Source: Montifringilla adamsi
Lineage: Eukaryota; Chordata; Aves; Passeriformes; Passeridae
NCBI GenBank assembly: GCA_017590115.1
Contig: JAGGNK010010225.1
Coordinates: 1,984,001 to 2,048,000, forward strand
Direction of reading: 5' to 3'
DNA: 64,000 bases
A model generated the notes under the pieces. The model worked only from the letters and a program-made list of their open reading frames with translations, did not search any database and was not told the origin of the DNA. The position numbers were made by a program, and so were the translations under genes. Within the stretch, counting starts at the first letter, position 1. Each line of letters opens with the position of its first letter. Of this stretch, positions 52,817 to 64,000 are shown piece after piece.

Positions 52817-55471
52817 AGTTGTCAATACTTCTATATAATTTGTGACTGCCTTTCTGGAGAATTCCTTTAGAGCTCTGAAATGTATTAAAATAGATTAGAA
52901 TTCACCTTTCTGTCCCAAACCAATGACAGCAGTTTTTTCTTATTCTTATCCAACTCAGAAGATAAACTTTCTCATATTATGCTTAATTTTCATAGATACA
53001 TTTTTAAAGTCTTTATAAGAACAGGGATTGAACTAGTGATAGAAATTTTTGAGTCCCATAAAGGGCAAAGATGGCAACTCTAATAGTGTGGATCAAATGA
53101 TTTACTTATGGCAGCTCAGTCTGTGGAGAGTAAATTCCAGTAAAACAACTGGATTAGATATGGCATAGACAACAGCTATACCTGTGCTATTTTGTGATAA
53201 GAGTAATTTGTCCTAGTGCAGATGAGAACATTTTGGGTGTACTGAAAAACTGAAGAAACCCCTGAAAAACTGTCCTGAAAAGTTTTGGAAAACTCATGAG
53301 TAAAGTAGGAGCCATATTGTTGTGGCCTTTCACTTTCTTCATAGAGATTGTATTCTAGTCTGAGTTGATTTTAAGATAATTTCTGATAAGTTCTCTTATC
53401 AGAGATTACTTCTGCCTGAAATGTGAGCTGCTGTATTAGATATATGGCAAGTTCCTGGGGATAATATGGGAATGCTGACATCTCAGAGTAAGATTTGTAG
53501 ATTAAAGATCATCACAGGTTCCCTGATGGCGCTTTGAAACTAGGTGGGGTTTTTTTTTCGATTTGTTCAGAGAGATACTGTTTATTTGTTTAGATTTCTG
53601 TGATGTGTGATCTTTTCCTGCATATTTCTCTTTGGCAAAGTACTCAAATTCCAGATGCACAGTTTAACGAAACAATTTTTCTTATATGCAAAGTGTTGAG
53701 GAAATGAATGTGCTTTAATATAATTTGGACTGTAACTCTTGGCATCCCGTTGGTGTTGGCTTGGTCATAATGTATTTTTAAGATCTGTTTAAAATTTGAT
53801 TAGGCTGACAAGATTTGTTGTTTTGTGAGGGTAGCATTGCCCTTGATACAGGAGAGAAAACATGCTTGCCTAGATCTAACAGTTTCTGTTTCTCTTGGAG
53901 ACTCTAAAATGTTCAGAGAAATACAAAGACCTTTTTACAGTGTGTTTTCACTGAAGAAGAAAAGCAGTATAGTGCTTTTAAAAACATGTTTGTGATGATG
54001 AAGTAAATGTTAACACTTGAAAATTTCCCCTGAAGTGAGGTACTTCTTCATGTGGGAGCTTTTTATTGTGGTTATTTACATAAACTAGATTTTAAAAAAA
54101 TCAAAAATAACTGTTTACAGTGATGGCCAAATAGATTGTTTGTGCAGAGAGAAAATGGATAGCCCAAGGAAATTATGGGATGACATATTTTTAAAGATTG
54201 GCATAAAGAGAAGTCAGTTCAATTTTTTTTTTAGTGTCTCTGTAATAGGAAAATAGCAACAGTAATCCATTATTCAGCTTCTTTGACAGAGAGAAACAGA
54301 AAACTAGATCGAGATCTGTTATTGCAAAATAATGAAGAGTGAGAAATAATTTGACAGCAGAGCCACAGAAATGTTCTTCCTTTGCAAGATGAATTTTGTG
54401 TAATTGTATGAAATACACATTTTGAAAAAGAAAAAAAAGCTGGATTTTTCCCCTGTTGGTTACTCAGATCTTTGAAAATAATTTTTTTTAAACTACTTGC
54501 TAATGTTTTCCTCACGATTTCTTCAGCAAAAGGTGGCGCCACAAAAGCATCCTAAGCAAAGTAGATCTGAACTCCTGCCGTGTCTTCATAACTTAGTGCC
54601 ATTTTAGATGAGAGGAATGTTCCATAACTGTTCTGTCTCTAGCATTTGGTAAGAGTTCAGTCAGCTTTGGGATTTGTGGCCCATTTTTTAGTAATGGAAG
54701 TGCCACTGTGACGCTATGTAGCACAGCCTCTCCAGATCTAACCATTTACTTCACTTAGGAGGCAGTCTCTGGTAACCCTGGTGATATGGAGAGGAGAAAG
54801 TGCACATTCTTTAATGTGCTTTGTGTTGCTCTGCATCGTCTTAAAAATTTGTCAGTGGTGAGAGGAAATCCTCCCTGTGGCACTAATTGTATATTCATAT
54901 ATAGATTGTGGTAATGAGTGAAGAGCTGTGATTTTTTTACCCATATCTCTGTTTTAGAGCAGTGTGTAATTAATAGCTGAAATTTTAAGTCCTGTGCTGA
55001 GGGCTAGTAATTTGTCTGTTGAGACTGTTTTAGAGCACTTAGGGACGAACAACTGTGCACTTGCCTTAGCTGATTGTACTTTCTGTCATGGCATCCTTAA
55101 ATACAGAACCATCCAGGAAATCAAGTGCCCCCAGAAATAAGGGTTGTTCTGATGCCAAGTTTCGTTTGATTCATATTTAATGTGTATCTTTCTAATGAGA
55201 CCTCTTTTAAACTGTGATCTTGGTACCAGTAAAGCATTTTAGAAAAAACTTTTAGTAGTACAGACAGAAATAAAATACAGCTGCTAGGCTTAAAACTTTG
55301 ATTTCAGGCAGAAGAAATGGAGGGTTTACTTGAATAACTTCATAGCTATGAAAATAGTGGATAGAGAATTCTTGCTTAATTTCCAAGGTATGCCAGATAG
55401 AATTATACAGTCTGGTGGTAGGGCTAACATTCATTGACTTAAAAAATAATAAAAAAGCTTGCCTATAAGAT

Positions 55472-55552
55472 GCTTACTTTGGTTATTTAGGGTGTTTCTT
55501 GCTTCCAAAGGCAGGGATATCATTTGAGATAATGCATAAGCTAGTTCAGAAA
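55472..55552 (+). repeat. Dispersed direct repeat, copy 1
   Basis: The segment is closely similar to 59283-59366. Both share TTATTTAGGGTGTTT, then TGCTTCCAAA, a run GCAGGGATATCATTTGAGAT, and finally AGTTCAGAA, with a few substitutions and short gaps. The copy ends about 145 bp upstream of the exon at 55697. It is either a member of an old interspersed family or a local duplication. Confidence 0.85.
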
Positions 55553-55696
55553 GTACAAGATCATTTTTTTACTAAAGTAAAGCTGTACATGGAAGCAGAG
55601 AAGAGATAAAATTCATTTAGATCAGTAGAATGGTGAGGTGAATGGAGGAAATCTGTAATCTTTCTCTCGTAAGCTGATACCTATTTTCTGCTTCAG

Positions 55697-55857
55697 ATGG
55701 TATCCTGGGATGGCCTGGGCCCAAGTCACACTCCACAGAGGAACTGAAAAATGGTGCCCTCAGCTCCTTATCATCTGCTAGTGCCAACATTACGTGGGCA
55801 AGTACCATAGTACCATCTGCAGCCCAGGATGCACAGGCACTACAGCCAAACACTGAG
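55697..55857 (+). CDS. OSBPL10: OSBPL10 internal coding exon, linker before ORD
   Basis: This 161-nt exon follows TTCTGCTTCAG and precedes GTAAGC. It completes the split aspartate codon and encodes [20 protein letters not shown], then [15 protein letters not shown], ending in [12 protein letters not shown]. The motifs ILGW, HSTE-LKNG and SASANITWA are characteristic of ORP10 in the linker between the helical region and the lipid-binding ORD. The exon ends in phase 0. The ORD, with its EQVSHHPP signature and PS/PI4P-exchanging pocket, would be encoded by exons beyond the window. The C-terminal dozen residues are the least conserved part and are supported mainly by the clean donor. Confidence 0.96.
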
Positions 55858-58800
55858 GTAAGCGTGCTTGGTCTCTGTAGAGACCTGTGTTGGTTAGATA
55901 CAGACCATGTGTGATGGTGGATACTTTCATTGATAAATTATTGTATTTTGTCTTGATAATGTACTCTTTGTTTGAAGTTACTTGTGAAAATGATAAGTTT
56001 CATGCAAAAATGCACTCCAGAAACTTGAAAAATATGTTAATGATATTGTTCTGTGCTTTTACTTCTCCGAGGTGCGTGGGTAAACAAACTTTGGCAAGTG
56101 TACAGTTTCTTTCCTAATCTTAAAAACAATCAACAGACTGTCAGTACATGTTTCTATCCTCTGATGCAAATAAAAGCTATTTTTTTATTTTTCATTCTGG
56201 TTTGAGATAAACAGGAGACACTACTTGCTTGCTACTTGCTCTTCTGTGTTGCTGTTTCCTCTTGGGCATCTCTTGAGTATAGCTGACTGTTCTTTGATTT
56301 GAAAAATGATGTTATTTCCTGATCCCTTTTCCTGTTAAGTGATTATGGGCAGAACTTGTTCACATCATCCTGCATCAACCAGCTGATTTGTGCTTTTGTG
56401 GCATTTGCTTGGTAAAGGGCAATTCTGAAACATCCACTCTTTGAGGAGACTCACAGCTGCGTTTCAGACATCTGATGCACTGAAAATCTCTCATCATGAC
56501 AAACTTCTCCAGCTTCTACTGTCTGCTTCAGTAACCAGTCCTGCCCACAAGGAAAACACTTCACTCTGAGACCGTAGAGATTATAGGGCACCTGGAGCAT
56601 GTGAGACCTGGAGAACTGAAACAAAGTTTTTGAAAGAACTGAAGAAACTAGTGAATGCTCTGGGCAATTGGAATGGCTTTAATTAAATTACATCACTTTT
56701 AACAAAATATGTAATGGCTGGAGACATCAATAAAGCTGTTTTTCCAGTTCTTTTGTAGTATGTTGAGTTGAATGTAGTTCAAAATAATTCACAGATAAAC
56801 CAGGTTTTTTTTAACATGTTCCTTTGGTCCTCTGTCCTTAGAAAAGCATTTTGAGTTCTGTTACTCCCAGTGTCCATTTACCAAAATGTTTAAATTACCT
56901 GTAATTAGTTTTTATTAGGAAGCTGTGTAATTTCTTTTTTCAGATAAGCCAAGTGTATTTTTTACAATGAGTTTTTAAGACAAGAGGCTATTTAAGAGTA
57001 TTGTTTTGGGAGTTACTACTTACTGAACCACTGAAATCTGTTTCATTAGGTTTTTTTTAGTTTTTGTTTTTATTCTTTTTTATTCTTGATCATCCACTAA
57101 AGCCAAATGGGATTTGGAAGCATGAACTTTGCAGCAAGAACATAAAGAGCAGCAGCTGATTTTACTCACATTATCATTTTGCAGTTGAGTTGAGCCATTT
57201 ATGACATGTTTTAAATGACAATATTTTTTTATGAGTCCAATCCCTTCCGGTTCATTTGCTGATGAGAGACACTGAGTTGTGTGCATGGCTGGAGGTACTG
57301 CTTTGCTTGTGGAACTCATGATTAATTGAGAAGGGAGTACCCTTGAAGAGGAGAATAGAAACAAGGAAGTGTAGCACTGTTTCTAGTACAGAATCCTCAG
57401 TGCTTTGTGGGCAGTCTTCCTGAAGTCAGCAACCTGCATTTGGAGGCCCTGAGGCATTTGCCATTAAAAAAGAAGAAAAAGAGCTGGGGGCAGAAAGAGA
57501 GTAAGATTTTTAATTTACAAAAAGGTCAGCTCAAAATGGTGTTTTTGGTAGAAGCATTAAGTAGAAGTTTGTGGATTGGTGGAGCAACAAGAAACAGCTG
57601 GAATCAGACATGCAATTTTTGTTAATGTAGTAGTACAGTTTAATGAGCAGAAATTTGGTTTTGCTCCAAGGAAGTGGCTTAAACCAGGATTCATTCCTGG
57701 AAGTTCTTCAGAAACCTGTGTCTTCTCTTACACAGAGTCTGTGTGTGTGGTGCTGAGATTGATACTGTTGGGTCTGAACTGGAAGGTTTTTTTAAATGTA
57801 GCTGATACACTTTTCAGTTTTAATTATTTTGATAAACTTTTTTCTGAGAAACTTAACAGTTACCCTGGTAAGAATGTTATCTGAGCCAGGTAGTCACTCA
57901 GGAGATGTTATCTGACCTGGCCAAAGTTGTCAAATATGTTTGATTTGCCACAATTTAACAGTTCTGTGTGCAAGATGTAATAATATTTTTAAATATATTG
58001 TGGCCTTGTGTGTCCAAGGCAAGTGCCTAGATCTGGCACTGAGTAGACACTTTATTTTCAAAGGTATAAAAGCACTGAGTGTGCTAATTACTTGGCATGT
58101 AAAAAAATATATAAAAGCAAATTAAAATCATAACTTGTTTGTAGTCCAGATACTTTTGTTGTTAGTAACATTAGCAGAGAATGAGAAAATGCTTCTAGAT
58201 GTCATTAGCTGGCATTTTGTTGACACCGAATGCCCTGATTTCTTTTTTTTAAAATTTATCTGATAGCTTCTTTTAGAAGAAAAGAGGAATCCACAAGTGT
58301 CATTCAAATGAAGCTTATTTGTCTTAATGATTTTCTTTTTAAGAAAACCCAACTAGGCACTAGACAATCTTGGTTTCTTGAAGAAACTGCTGGGGTATTA
58401 ATGGGGCTCAACTTTCCAAATATACCTGCCAGAAGAAATAAGCCTTGCTTTTGCAGAAGTTATGGGAGTGCTAGCTCCTATATCAGTGCTATCAAAATTA
58501 ATTCCACTCTCTTCTTTGACTGGTCTAGATTTTTATTAAAAAAAAATACATCTGTAATTTCATGGTATAATCTCTATCTCTTAGTCAGAAGCTATACCCC
58601 AAAGGAATGGGAAAGAGCTTTCTGACTAACTCTGTGTTATATAGTAGATGGACCATCCAAACAAATTGTGAATTGACCTCTCGTCCGAAACTGAAAATGC
58701 CATTAAATGGCTGACCTTGAGGAGCAGCAGACTCAGCTGCTTATATTATGGAGTGTTACTTATAAGGCAAAGGTAATTTTAGGAATGTGGATCAGCAGTG

Positions 58801-59282
58801 ATTTCAAGAAGAGAACAGAGATGTTGTGTTGTGGCAGAGGGGGTTGTGGGTGCCTGCTGAGGAATCTCTCCCATCCAGCTGCCTGCCAGTGGCAGCAGTT
58901 TCCTGGCAGCATGAGCGGGTGGCTGAGTGTGTTTAGTGATAACTGTGCTGATTCTCAGCACAACATGCAGACACTTGGCAGCTGTGCAGCAAGCAGCATC
59001 ATTAAAATACCAGGGACAGCTTTTTGTATGTTTATGAAGAAGTGTGTGGATCTTTACAATTCTCTGGAACAACAAGGTTCATCTAATGCAATTTTCTTTG
59101 AGTACTTAAGCATTCTTGAGGAATGTAGAGAGTTCTGGAGCTGAGTTTTGACACCATAGGTGACTAAAGTAAAACTTTTCTTTTTGGTCTGTTGTACTGT
59201 CAGGGTTTCAGTAATGCAGAGTTTCTTCTCTGGTGAAATAAGGTAGAAGCTAAAGATTATCCTCTTGAGATATTATGTTAGT

Positions 59283-59366
59283 GTTTACTTGTTTTAGTTT
59301 ATTTAGGGTGTTTTCTGCTTCCAAATGCAGGGATATCATTTGAGATACTGCTTTAACCAGTTCAGA
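59283..59366 (+). repeat. Dispersed direct repeat, copy 2
   Basis: This is the partner of 55472-55552 in the same orientation, 3.8 kb downstream, so the pair brackets the exon at 55697. Differences are scattered substitutions plus small indels, which suggests an old event. Confidence 0.85.
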
Positions 59367-62300
59367 AGAGAAAAGATTTTGTGACAGAGATTATTTTCTT
59401 GTGTGTTCCTTGCCTATTATTCTTTTAGAATTGTGATATAGGACAGCATGAAGTTAAACCTATTATCTTTACTGAAAGAAATAACCTCTGAGAGTGAATT
59501 CCCAGATCAAGCAATTTTGTCTCTTATTTGCCGTATAGTTTTTAATGTTTTATAAGTCTCTAAATTTTAGTTAGCTTTTTTTTTTCTGTCTACCTGAAAC
59601 ATCAGATGGAAGGATTGAGCTGCACAGAACTATCCTCAATTTAATGATAGTTGATGTAAAATGCTCCTGTGCATTCCCTAGTGAACCACTTTGGATTTTT
59701 TGGCATAAGTTGTGTTATAACTTCAAGGCAATTTTTAGGGTTTTTCCTTAAAGCAGAACAGAATCAGTCTGGTGTGAAATGTGCCAGAGGTACACTCTTC
59801 AGACCTGTGATGTGAACTTGGTCTCTGTCCAGTCTGCCATAAATGGGACCCTGCTTTCTTCATTTAAGGTTTAATAATTTTGAAATTCTGTTCAAGAAAT
59901 ACTGACATTAATTAGCTTGAATCTCATAGTAAATTCAGTTGTAATAAACTTGGTGCCAAAGTAGAATAAAGGTGTGAATCACTTTCATGGGTGAACTACT
60001 ATTCCAGTTCAGCTAATTGTCATTTTGGGGTCAGAATTCCCCCTCTGAGCTGACAAAGAGTGACTGCCAAATTCTTCCCTTGACTGCTAAATACAAATAA
60101 GTAACAGGCTGGTATTTTGTGGGGTCTGAAAGGGAAGGAATAATTTCCTTTGGATCTAATAGTTTTGTTAAGAATTATTTTAAAAAACTGTTCTGTGGCT
60201 AGATCTGCAATATAGTCCTCTTCATGTGATTTTATGCCTTAAAATGCCACACCAGCAGATTGTTCCCATCCTGTGCATCTGGTATCTGTGCTGTCTATCT
60301 GCTTTCCTGTCCCTAACTTTCCCTTGCCTGTGAGCATGAGCAGCTGTACGCCTGCTCCAAATGGAAGTGTCTTTTTAATGAGATTGAAGTTTGAGCTGTG
60401 TAGGATTGAGCCTTTAGCTCTGATTATCTAACTGCTAAAGCAGGTTTTAATTGTGATAGTGATTGCAAGGGCAGTCAAGTCCAGGTTATTAAAGATATTT
60501 TGGTCCCATGGATGATCTAAACCTTGGTGTTTTCAACTGTAACAGGGAGCTGTTCTATTTGGAAGAGTTACTGCATTATTTAGTGTTATAAGTTGATGTA
60601 TTTTTTTTCCCATTTCTTCAGGTGATAGTTTCTTTCAAGCTGTAATGTTTTTTATCTGTATTTAAGTATATATCCTAATATGACTGTAGACTTTAGAGCT
60701 ATTACAGACTGTATTAGAGATGCAAAGAAATAATTTAAAAAACGTTCATGCAATTTTAGACACTCAGCTGGATAAAAGAAACTATTTCTAATTCAATATT
60801 ACCTTTATTTATCTGTGTCTCAGAGGTGTGCCCAGGTATGTGGATTGTTTCCTGGTAAAATTTGTTTCTAGTGTTTCTGAATTCCTTTTTGAACTTGACA
60901 GAAATGTGTATAATTGATGCTGGGACATGAGCTTAGCCATGAACACAGAGTGCTAGCCACAAGTGCAGTAATGGAAGAATAACAGATCAGGAGGGGAAAG
61001 TAATGTTTGCAGTATTACAGATGGTCCCTTTTCACTGTTTAGTGCAGGCATTACAGGGTTTCTCAGTGTGCTCTGCTTTTTGTCCTCTGCATGATTAAGT
61101 ACTTTACAGGCTGAAGAGCACAGTGAATGGCCTGTAATGATTTAGCTAAATTAATCTCTAGGCAAAGATGGTACCAGTTAATCCATTCACTATGCAGACC
61201 ATCTAAAAAATGAAATCTGAGGTAATCAATTGAAGGTATATTTAAGGATAATCAAGGGAATGTATATTTAAGGATTAAATGTACAATTAGACTAAAAGTA
61301 GAATTAAATGACCCTAAGCCTGCTACAGCAGCACTGACAATGACTAAGATAATCTAGCCAATTTTGATTTGATTTTTTTGCTAGCTTTCTGGACTAGCTA
61401 CTGTGTCAGCAAACAGTCGTCTAGTAAAACTGTTTATGCAAATAATTAATACAAATTTTATCACCAGCCAAACCCACTGCATATTATTGAATCACTTCCG
61501 CCTCCAAAATGCATGTGTTCCAGCTGCTATCTATATAATTGAGAGTAATACTCTGTGTAAAAAACCCCCTTATTCCAAATCTGCTTCTAATTTGAATAAA
61601 CATGAGGTTCTGATTAATGTGGCATTCCATAATTACTAGTGAAAAGTCAGTGAAATCTAATCATTGGAATATAAATAACTTGGGTTCCCTTGCAGTAAGG
61701 CTTAAAAATTAACTTTAAGTGGATCAATTGCATACTCTATTCAGTATAAAACCTGTGCCCCTTGCTAAAGGAACTCTGAAGTCAATGTTAATTTTATTTC
61801 AGGATTGTGTGCCGATTTGTTATGTGCCAGTTAATTTGCTTTGTGCTATCAGTTTTATTTCTTAGTATGTGTATATATCTAGGCTTGGTGATACTGCCCA
61901 TTAGAAATCTTACCCATCTCATTAAGACTGTCAATTCCTTAACTAGACCTTACTAAGTTGAGCTCAACTTTCTTACAGGGAGAGTTTGTCTCAGATTGGC
62001 ATTGCTTTATCTTGCTTAGTGAATCATCCAGACTGGCTTCAGCTGTTCTGTCTGGACTTGCTAGAAAAAAAACCTGGGGTTTTCAGCTAGTGGTGATGAA
62101 GTGTAGTGGTTCTTTATTTGAAAACACAGAATGTGGAAATAAATCCCAGCTGTGATAACAGAATTGAATTCTAAAATTTGTCCCAGAGGAGGAGTTGGAA
62201 GGAGCAGGTGAAAGAAGAGGCAGAACTCTTCTACATTAATAGAGAGTTTTCAGTTTGAGATGGACCAAGCGATTGATTCATCAGACTGAGAACAATTCTT

Positions 62301-62916
62301 AGAAGCTTTTCAAGCAGAGAGTTCCACTGGCCTCAAGGAGTTGGACATATAAAAGAAGACAATCTTCTAGGCCTAATTTGTTTCACATACACATTGAATG
62401 TTCTCCCGCTATGATTTACAATGATTCAGTTTTCTTTTCAAATACTTAAGTATTTTTGTTTGGGTTTTTTGAGTTCTGTGTGTTTATCAACAATGTGAAT
62501 GTGTATGGTGGATGAGCGATGAAATTGCAGGAAGAGTCAGGGTGGTTTAATAAATGTGTTGTCTTGGGGCAAGACTGTTAATACTGCTTGGATTAACATG
62601 TCTTTACCATTTCTGTCCTTTTACAAATGTGCTGACATGTGATACTGCGTACAAGAAATAGTACTGTGAGAACTGGATTTACATATAGATTGGTATTGCA
62701 GGACCAGATGATTGTAAAGGTTAAATTTGTAGTTGTCCATCTTTTTGTGCCCTCTTTGCATATGTGAGTGGTGTATTATTGACTAATGTGGCAGTATTTT
62801 TCTGCAGTAAATTTGCTTAGCTAGCATGCAAAGCAACATAAAAGAGAATTACAGCTGGCTAAATGCCTTCAGCTCTGTTACTTCCTAACTTTTCAGTTAC
62901 TGGGCATTGCAGGCAG

Positions 62917-63065
62917 AATCATAATGAAATCACAGAGTACTCTGGCTTGAAAGGGACCTCCAGAGGTCCTGCAGCTCAACACTGTGAGAGCAGTGCTAAT
63001 CAGGTCAGCTTGTCCAGTCCTGAACACCTTCCACAGTGGGGTCCCACAGCCTCTCTGCAGGTAAC
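62917..63065 (-). mobile_element. CR1 LINE 3'-end fragment (5'-truncated, minus orientation)
   Basis: The plus strand reads AATCATAATGAAATCACAGA, then CTGGCTTGAAAGGGACCTCC and AGGTCCTGCAGCTCAAC, later CTGAACACCTTCCACAGTGG and CCCACAGCCTCTCTGCAG. This is the reverse complement of the usual avian CR1 3' region, in which a short ATTCT-type tail is preceded by the GGTTGGAAGGGACC-like segment. The copy is diverged and only about 150 bp long, as is typical for 5'-truncated CR1. The open frames over it are not genes. Confidence 0.7.
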
Positions 63066-64000
63066 CTTGAAATTCTCTAGGGATTTTGTCAATGGGAGCA
63101 AAGGGTTGTTTGATAAGGAAAGGCATCATACTCAATGTGCTGTACTGTCTGGTGAGCAGCTAAAAGGGACCTACCTGCTGGGGCCCTTACCAGAAGGTGT
63201 TTGTCCTCCCCTTCTTCACAGGAATATGAGGCTTGAAGAACCTACTACTTCAGGTTTCTTCCCAAGGATATCATTCTAGAGAGGATGCCTTGTAATACAG
63301 GGGAGTGTCTAAAGTTCTGTATATAAAGTTCTGCCAGCCTTTCCCCCCATGCTACTCTCTTGCACCGACCTGCAGCTCAGTGCAGTCTTTTGTCTTCAGC
63401 TCCCCAAAAGTTATAACCATGTGGCTTTCAGATCCCTTGCAGTGTCTGAAGTGCTGCTTGGCACTGGCTGGAGTCTGTCCTGCTGCACTCTGTGGTTTGT
63501 AAGCTTGTACACTTTGGAGAGTGTCAGATACTCTCTTTGTTGCCATTTGCTTCTAAAAAATTTAATTAGCAAAAAAACCCCCTGAATATGTTTGAGGAAA
63601 TTGTTCTTCACTAGTATCTGTATTGCATTAGGTATAGGTTTTGTTGAAATTGTTTATGCTGTGATGCTCTCTATCTTACAGTTGTGATTTATGCCAGCCT
63701 TCAAAGTTTTTTTGCTTTAATTTTGGACAAGTCTGTGGGGCTTTTCTATTCATGCATTTTGTTTTATAGTCTCATGTTACTATTTCCTTCTGATGATACC
63801 AGTGATGAAATATGTTTATTCCTGGTTCTTACTGAATTTATGCAATAATGCAAAGTCCTCTTGTATTTTAGGATTCAGATTAAACAGTTCTGTACTTCAG
63901 TAGCCCTCATTTCATGAAAGGTGCTCACAAGCATGTGTGGACTGGTACAGATATTTCATCTTTCCCTGTGGAGTCTGTGCTTGGGAATTAGCTGCTTTTC

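Larger units (their letters stand above)
47311..55696 (+). other. OSBPL10: OSBPL10 intron (8.4 kb)
   Basis: The intron runs from GTGAGC to TTCTGCTTCAG. It has A-runs at 47831-47848 and 49013-49027, a possible tRNA-derived SINE remnant near 49723-49790, a palindrome at 51977-52003, a 23-bp tandem duplication at 52771-52816, and the first copy of a repeat pair at 55472-55552. No additional coding segment was recognised. Confidence 0.85.
55858..64000 (+). other. OSBPL10: OSBPL10 intron, 5' part (8.1 kb to window end)
   Basis: The intron begins GTAAGC. No further ORP10 exon, such as the acidic segment preceding the ORD, was recognised before 64000. It contains the second repeat copy at 59283-59366 and a CR1 fragment near 62917-63065. 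A plus-strand open frame at 58707-59144 shows no family motif or splice support. Confidence 0.8.

Noticed and set aside
58707..59144. 145-codon plus-strand open frame considered as a further OSBPL10 exon
   Set aside because: It has no ORP motif, and it lies too close to expected intron sequence without a convincing acceptor/donor pair in phase.
62863..63279. 138-codon plus-strand open frame
   Set aside because: It overlaps the CR1 fragment and starts in ordinary intron, with no family similarity.
1..64000. CRISPR array, operon, phage or other prokaryotic system
   Set aside because: The window is a spliced vertebrate gene body. No regularly spaced repeats or gene clusters are present.

Overview
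This is vertebrate nuclear DNA, almost certainly from a bird. It is AT-rich and nearly all non-coding. No open reading frame of gene length is present, and the only conserved coding sequence comes as short segments bounded by AG/GT splice sites. Bird origin is inferred from a 5'-truncated CR1-type LINE end near 62.9 kb and from a long-terminal-repeat element at about 42.7-43.7 kb that resembles a family I recall as common in neoavian genomes. There are no bacterial operons, CRISPR arrays, rRNA genes or intact tRNA genes.

The window lies inside one plus-strand gene, OSBPL10 (oxysterol-binding protein-related protein 10, ORP10). Five internal coding exons are visible: 15309-15490, 17221-17300, 27571-27762, 47100-47310 and 55697-55857. 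All have canonical AG acceptors and GT donors, and their phases fit together: 826 nt, giving one split arginine codon followed by 275 in-frame codons. The first two exons encode the C-terminal half of the PH domain. The next three encode the serine/basic linker, the conserved helical region and the acidic/asparagine-containing linker that precede the lipid-transfer (ORD) domain. The start codon, first exon, ORD exons and stop codon all lie outside the window.

Layout: 1-15308 is the 3' part of a large upstream intron. The introns between the exons are about 1.7, 10.3, 19.3 and 8.4 kb, and 55858-64000 begins another intron. Intronic content includes the two LTR-like elements at 42.7-43.7 and 44.3-44.7 kb, the CR1 fragment at 62.9 kb, a possible tRNA-derived SINE remnant near 49.7 kb, microsatellites and homopolymers, and two small perfect tandem duplications. 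It also includes several inverted repeats (11054-11083, 36587-36606, 51977-52003) and a pair of related direct repeats flanking the last visible exon.

I found no undescribed multi-gene system. The features most worth a second look are the tRNA-D-arm-like perfect hairpin at 11.05 kb, the direct repeat pair around the 55.7 kb exon, and the TATA-bearing LTR-like element at 44.3 kb.
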